Assembly (NCBI GenBank): GCA_964017045.1
Contig: OZ024811.1
Span: 12,677,818-12,741,817 of the forward strand
Direction: 5' to 3'
Length of the DNA: 64,000 nucleotides
Source of the DNA: Omphiscola glabra
Taxonomy: Eukaryota; Mollusca; Gastropoda; Lymnaeidae
In this document: positions 58,881-64,000 of the stretch, in pieces
Position numbering within the stretch: the first letter of the stretch is position 1
How the letters are laid out: each line of letters opens with the position of its first letter
Made by a program: the position numbers and the translations under genes
Notes under the pieces: model-generated
Told to the model about the DNA's origin: nothing
Databases searched by the model: none
Seen by the model: only the letters and a program-made list of their open reading frames with translations

Positions 58881-60870
58881 TTTTGAGTAGGACTCAACTG
58901 TACTCAGCTACCAACCACTTGTAGCCATATAGAGGCCATGCATTTTGTTTATAGTTCGACTTGCACTTGGATTGCCCAGGTCAAAGGTTGAGTCCTATGA
59001 TAATTTAAGTTGAAATCGCAGTCATGCTGGCAGCTAGCATAATAACATGAGCGATAAAGAGAGAGAAATCGGCCATAAAAACAATATTAATTACTATTAG
59101 TAAATTTAACTTAAAGTGTGTTTTTTAAATGTATTCTTGAAAATACTTTTTCTTCAATTTTAACACTGTCTTTTAAACGTTTATTTTAAATTTTTATTGA
59201 ACTCTTGCTATTTTACCTCACTTCTAGAGAGCTATTGGTACTCTACTATTAGTAGTAGTAGATTACTATCAAAAACTAATAATAATAATAATAATAATAA
59301 TTAGTGATAGATTGATGTAGTGCAATGTTGACAAAGTATTGTTGGGACTTTTAAAAAAAATACATTTGTAATAATACTGAAATCACTCTTATTAAGTAGG
59401 TCTTTGTTTCCAACGTCTGGTCGAGGTACACTTCAGACTTTATTTCGTGTCTAGTCTCATAAATTGACTCTAAATCGGATTTTCAATGACAATGCATACT
59501 ACACTTATTTTTATCTGTTTGTTTATATTTTATGTATCATCGGATTGTGTGCTGTTAAAGATATAAATTCTGCATTGCATTAAAAAATAAATAGTATAAG
59601 TAAGTTAGTAAAAAGCGATTCCTAGACGTTTAATTATGTTGTGTTATCGATTAGCAATTTACACAAGGGATTTTTTAAATTGTCCATAAAAATAGCAATG
59701 CCTTTATTAGTTAACGAATGCTCAATTGTGTAAATAATACTCAGTAGGCCTATCTCCCACCAGAAAATCAATAACATTGAGGGTTGTTTGTCACGTGACC
59801 ATGTTCCTAAAAAGAGATCGGTCAAAGCTTCTGTTGTCATCATCTTATCTTATAAATTATATACCAATTCATTTAACTAACGTACCCAAAACAATATTTT
59901 TTTTTAAAAACGTTCATACTTTGTATATGGTATTTATGAGCCAGATTTATTTTCAAATGAGCATGTTTTACTTTGACAAAGTAGAAGCTGGGTATACTTT
60001 TTTCAGACTGACCCCCCACCTTTTTTTTCCCAGTATCATTACATATGATCTATTTAGATCCTATTATTAGAGGACATAACTAGATATTGATTTATCAGAC
60101 TTAGTGAAGATAATCTGCCACGAGAAGGTTTTCATACTCAACTAATGAAACGTAAATATATTTAGTAGATTTTTGTGTAAACATAACGGGCTGATTTTTC
60201 ACACACACAAAAAAAAAAAACTACCTTGAATATAAATTTACGTTTATACTTATTGATTCTTTTGAAAACATAACTAAATAAGGACATTAAAACTAGAACA
60301 AAAACTATTTTAATAAAGAAATCAACATTCATTAATTCAGTGAAAATTAACTTTTAAAACTAACTTAATTTAAAGATATCAATCCAAATAGGGTATAATC
60401 GAACTCAAAATAAATCTAGTAAAATGTATACGCAATTTCAAAAGCATGACGACTCAACTGTCTCACGATGAGCAGATCTCGGAAATTCTTTTAACTGTTG
60501 GACCAGTTGAACATTTAATCTCTAAACATGAGGTTAAATGTTTCAGTAATATACCGGTATAATGTATACACAACGGTTTTAGCTCAATATGAATATAAGC
60601 GCTGTCTAAATACTGTTTGAGTGCTAAATGATTCGCCGGGACTGGGTCTATAATATATCTTTGTTGTAGAAATCTTGGATGTTGTACAAGTTGGGAATTT
60701 GTGGAAATACTTATTTTAAAAAAAATTAATGGTTTGAATGTTTGAATTGATTTACACAGCATGCTAAAGAAAGCGTTTAACTTTTGGTGTATTTTCATTA
60801 AAAACACTTTAAAATAATTTGCAAAATGTAGCTGATATTTTTTTTAAAATTCCTATTATATTGAAGAACA
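58881..60870. other. Intergenic, no gene seen
   Basis: AT-rich, with a (TAA)n run at 59278-59300. The part just left of 60871 is presumably the 3' untranslated region of the C1q gene; the 114-codon frame at 60463-60807 within it looks spurious. Confidence 0.45.
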
Positions 60871-61277
60871 CTATAACTTATGTATCAAGTAACAGGAAAA
60901 GGTTACACCAATCGTAGTCTTATCATGTTCATCAATTGTCCCCCAAGTCAAATACAGTTTGTCACCTGCTTCAATTTCAGCACACCGTGTTGCTGTTTGG
61001 TTCATTGAAACATGATGATGAAAGGTAGGTCCATATGTATCTTTATGAATCCGATAACAATTAATTTTATTTGTTTTACTGTTAGACGAACTTTCTGTCA
61101 TAATGGTAATTAAATACAAGCCATTTAGAGGAACTGTAAATATGCCAATGGATGGATGAAAGTGATCTCCGTGGTTATTCATGACTTGACCATACAATGT
61201 TATAGCACCTAATCCCTCGCTATGAAAATATTGTTTCCTCGCCAAGAATCCAACATTTGGTAGAGTGCACTTAAGTT
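60871..61277 (-). CDS. C1q domain, terminal exon
   Basis: 407 nt after TTTTTACAG. It codes for LKCTLPNVGFLARKQYF, then VMNNHGDHFHPSIGIFTVPL, NGLYLITIMTES, RCAEIEAGDKLYLTWG, ending TFSCYLIHKL. The pattern F-x-A ... H-x-x-x-G-x-F-x-x-P-x-x-G-x-Y ... L-x-x-G-D-x-x-x-(L/V) ... F-x-x-x-L follows the C1q fold. Its first two bases complete a Glu codon with the preceding exon. Confidence 0.92.
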
Positions 61278-64000
61278 CTGTAAAAATGAGGAAAGAAATA
61301 ATATAAAAACATAAATTATATAAATTGCATGACTAGGATGTGAAAGTCAAGCAAGCACATTGTGTGCATTAAGACAGTATTAATTCCCAAATAAAATGAT
61401 AAATAGTTTTTCAATGTTTTCACATGTTTACGAAAGTACGTTTATTGAATTTTTCATTCAGCAATGAAGGAAGTGATGGAGTATTTTAAATACCTTTTAA
61501 ATATATAAATTACAACAATAGTATTGTTTTAATAATCATCAGCGACATTGTATCATCATAAAATATTCCCGTTTTCCATTTTTGATAAGATGGTCTCCTC
61601 CAGACCAGGCAAAAGGATTCAACGAAACCAAATAAAATACTAACCCAAATACTTTAATTTTGAAGAAAAAAATAATAAAATAAAAATAACTTTTATTTAC
61701 TAGTTGCTTCATTAGCTTCTGTTTAAATAACGTTCATCTTACAATAACACTTCTAAAACTCTCACAACTCACACAGTATTTCATAACATCGCTATAGCGC
61801 ATCCGATCTTACCCCACACGTTTCAACATTTGTCTCCCAAAATTCTTGAGCCCAATCTGGCCAAATGCTTACCAAGCTACATGTTATTTTTAAATTTTTG
61901 TTAATTCAGACAAGAGACACATTTTAGTACCATAGTTGGTTAGCAAACATAACACTATTTGTTTATGTTTAGACATTTTATTCCTTAACATGTTTCATTG
62001 CAATAAAGCTGTTAAAACCAAGTTTTATAGAACGCTAACCAAACATTATTTATAAAGACACACATAACTCACATACGCTTACACTAATAACCACACTCAC
62101 TCAGCCACACATTGTACCACTAAATCAACCGCAAAAAAATAGTGTCAGCGAAATGCTAAATATTGAATGTGAATATGTTGAAAGTTAAAAATATTTGTTT
62201 GATAACTGAATCTGAGTTTCATTACCATCATGAACTAAAATTGTTTATCAAAGTTTGTTCGTTTGTTTGTTGTTTTGTTTTTTTACATTTATTTTAAACT
62301 AATTTCAAATTCTTACCAATTTCTGTAATTTTGTTAGACATTTCAGCTATACGGATCTCTATAGCATCTTTCTGTAAATGAATGAGTTGAAAAAAATTAT
62401 AACACATTTTTATATTAATGAGTTAAACCAACAAATACTTGTGAGGCTGAAAAATACAAGTGATTTCTTGTCTGTAAAGAAGGAACTATATCGGCAGCCA
62501 TATTTGAAAGCATGTTAAATTAGGAGGTACAAAAATATAGTTTCATGAGTGTGGAATTGTCAAGGATTTTAACTGGCATGATACAATTATATTTCGTGAG
62601 AAGGTCAATCGATTGATAATGAGCCATTTAAATTACTATTCTATATATCATCTTATAAGAATTGAGACATTATACAGGAATGAATTTTTTTTGTAATGTC
62701 GTTTTCTATAAGAAAGTTGATGTGTGAAGAAAAATGCTTTAGTATCATTTTACGAATTGTTTGTGTGACGTCTTGGAAAAACAGATAACATGTACTAAAA
62801 CTAATAAATACTACACCGGCCACAATAAGATATTATAAGTAAAAAGTAGTATCACAAATTTTGTTTAAAACTCTGAATTAATGCTAACAATATAGCAAAA
62901 ATACATAGTTGTAAAAGATTTTTAACAACATTTGAGTATAACACAATACCTCTGAAACTTGTTTGTCGCCAGAGTTGACTTTCTTGTTTAAGGTCTCATT
63001 TAATTTTTCCAACGGAGTCAGTCTCTTGGCCAGCAGTTGACAAACCAAACCAATCTGTGGAATATGCATAATGGATAGAGCTTTAGCAAATTAAATGTAT
63101 TTTCTCAAAATAGATAATGTAAATCTTTTTTTAAACTAACTAATTCAAATTAACTGTTTGTACATTAAGTCTCAACATTTTTTTTAAAGCGTGCATTAAA
63201 TACAGATCGTGTTTGGAATCACATTATGTGTAATGCATTGTTTCAAAATTATTTCTAAGTACCATTATGTTTCTTCAAATATTGACGGATGAATTAAAAG
63301 AATAAATTTGTTTGGACGTTTGTATTGGTCCTAATTAAAATCAACAAGATTGAATGTTGTTCTATCCCAGGAAGAGGACCAAACAATTGACCAACACTAC
63401 CCTACACCTCCGTTTCCTCTTCCATTTTTTTTAAGTTAAAAAAATTGCGTAAGGCACTGTTAGTTTTGCCGAAGGCTCAGCTGCACGTAGCTGCCAATAC
63501 ACATGTCGCCCATAAAGCAGCTTTATTCTCTTGTTACAGGTGGACTTTGACATGGAGAGTACTGCGATGCGGACGAATGCTACGTTTAAATATGTTGCAC
63601 AGTATTGCAGATGTAGCTGGTTTCTAGAATGATAGCCCGGTCAAGGACGAATGAGAATACAAACACCACAACATATTAATGACTATTAGTGGTTACTTTT
63701 GAAATTTAGTTAGACATTTTTTTTTAACAAATTCTTTTAAACCTTTACTTTTAAAAGTATAACATCTTAATATTTGATAAAATTACGTCCCTTTTACTCG
63801 CAACAACGAATATATTTCAACCTTATTTTATCAATAAATTAATTGTCAATAAAATATATGTCAAGAAAAGGAAAATTTCATTGTGCAATAAAAAAAATTG
63901 TCTTAAAAATATAACAATTTAAGAAATTCTACATTATTACAAACAAAAATTAAATGATGTATTACAAAGCATACCAAGTCGTCTGCTTTATCCTGATTAT
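60871..64000 (-). CDS. Coiled-coil/C1q-domain protein gene, 5' end off the window
   Basis: Four exons join in phase: 64000-63975 (partial), 63054-62950, 62371-62317 and 61277-60871, ending in TAG at 60873-60871. The visible protein has a coiled-coil stalk (LAKRLTPLEKLNETLNKKV, then IEIRIAEMSNKITEI) and a C-terminal C1q domain of about 125 residues (VGFLARK, SIGIFTVPLNGLYLIT, IGVTFSCYLIHKL). C1q domains form trimeric ligand-binding heads, and molluscs have large secreted sets used in recognition of microbes. The long coiled-coil exon of copy B suggests that the unseen 5' part holds another coiled coil and a signal peptide. In gastropods related proteins may carry Ig domains before the coil (QREP type); whether this one does cannot be seen. 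It looks intact as far as visible. Confidence 0.85.
62317..62371 (-). CDS. C1q gene exon: short coiled coil
   Basis: 55 nt between TTTACAG and G|GTAAG. It codes for KDAIEIRIAEMSNKITEI and links coil to C1q domain in phase. Confidence 0.88.
62950..63054 (-). CDS. C1q gene exon: coiled coil
   Basis: 105 nt (35 codons) between CCACAG and GAG|GTATTG. It codes for IGLVCQLLAKRLTPLEKL, then NETLNKKVNSGDKQVSE. A single cysteine could make an inter-chain disulfide. It lies exactly 7,500 bp from its copy at 55450-55554. Confidence 0.9.
63055..63974 (-). other. Intron of the C1q gene, similar to the copy B intron
   Basis: Shares long diverged stretches with 55600-55850 (AATATTGACGGATGAAT) and 56390-56540 (AAGGCTCAACTGCACGTA, TCTCTTGTTACAAGTGGACT), which shows the duplication covered introns. 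No exon in it. Confidence 0.7.
63975..64000 (-). CDS. C1q gene exon, cut by the window edge
   Basis: The last 26 nt of an exon, NQDKADDL|GTATGC, recognised by matching the end of 57532-57128 (KDKTENL|GTAAAC) and by the similar intron sequence just after it. Confidence 0.7.

Noticed and set aside
60463..60807. 114-codon minus frame
   Set aside because: Lies just past the C1q stop, probably 3' UTR; no domain or splice acceptor supports it.

Overview
The window is AT-rich, intron-rich and loaded with repeats: animal nuclear DNA. Genes are split into exons of about 55-400 bp with consensus GT/AG junctions and long introns. The LINE tails, tRNA-derived SINEs, a Helitron remnant and above all a cluster of coiled-coil/C1q-domain exons point to a mollusc, most likely a gastropod. 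That assignment comes from memory of gene families, not from a search. There are no bacterial operons, CRISPR arrays or rRNA genes.

Three gene groups can be rebuilt from exons whose reading frames join in phase, all on the minus strand. (1) 31.8-12.0 kb: a protein with one SH2 domain and a Fes/Fer-like tyrosine kinase domain, in nine phase-compatible exons plus a tentative start exon. The SH2 arginine and the HRD loop are intact, but the glycine loop, the VAVK lysine, the helix-C glutamate and the DFG triplet are all changed, so it reads as a pseudokinase. (2) 42.8-33.2 kb: an MEKK-like (STE-type) Ser/Thr kinase with all catalytic motifs intact, in five exons, with the N-terminus unresolved. 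(3) 64.0-52.5 kb: a partly duplicated cluster of coiled-coil exons. The rightmost copy ends in a C1q domain and its 5' end runs off the window; the copies to its left are broken.

Other DNA. 0-12 kb: no gene; tandem repeats at 0, 2.5, 4.8 and 6.3 kb, a complete hAT-type MITE with an 8-bp target duplication at 1.5 kb, and a LINE tail at 5 kb. 12-32 kb: introns of the pseudokinase holding a foldback, duplicated repeats, two adjacent minisatellites (37 x 42 bp and 13 x 35 bp), LINE pieces, and an inverted 300-bp copy of one of the gene's own kinase exons set between perfect 85-bp direct repeats. 33-44 kb: introns of the MEKK-like gene with two copies of one LINE family, a SINE, a 46-bp minisatellite next to the 5' exon, and a membrane-protein-like frame broken by one stop. 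44-50 kb: a Helitron 3' end with helicase C-terminus, microsatellites and a decayed ~100-bp array. 50-59 kb: decayed C1q-cluster exons, a SINE and a hAT-like element.

The genes do not form a pathway that can be read from the sequence. The two kinases are head-to-tail neighbours: the MEKK-like stop lies about 1.5 kb upstream of the tentative pseudokinase start. Very long open frames in the window (up to 543 codons) are tandem repeats whose unit length keeps the frame open, not genes.
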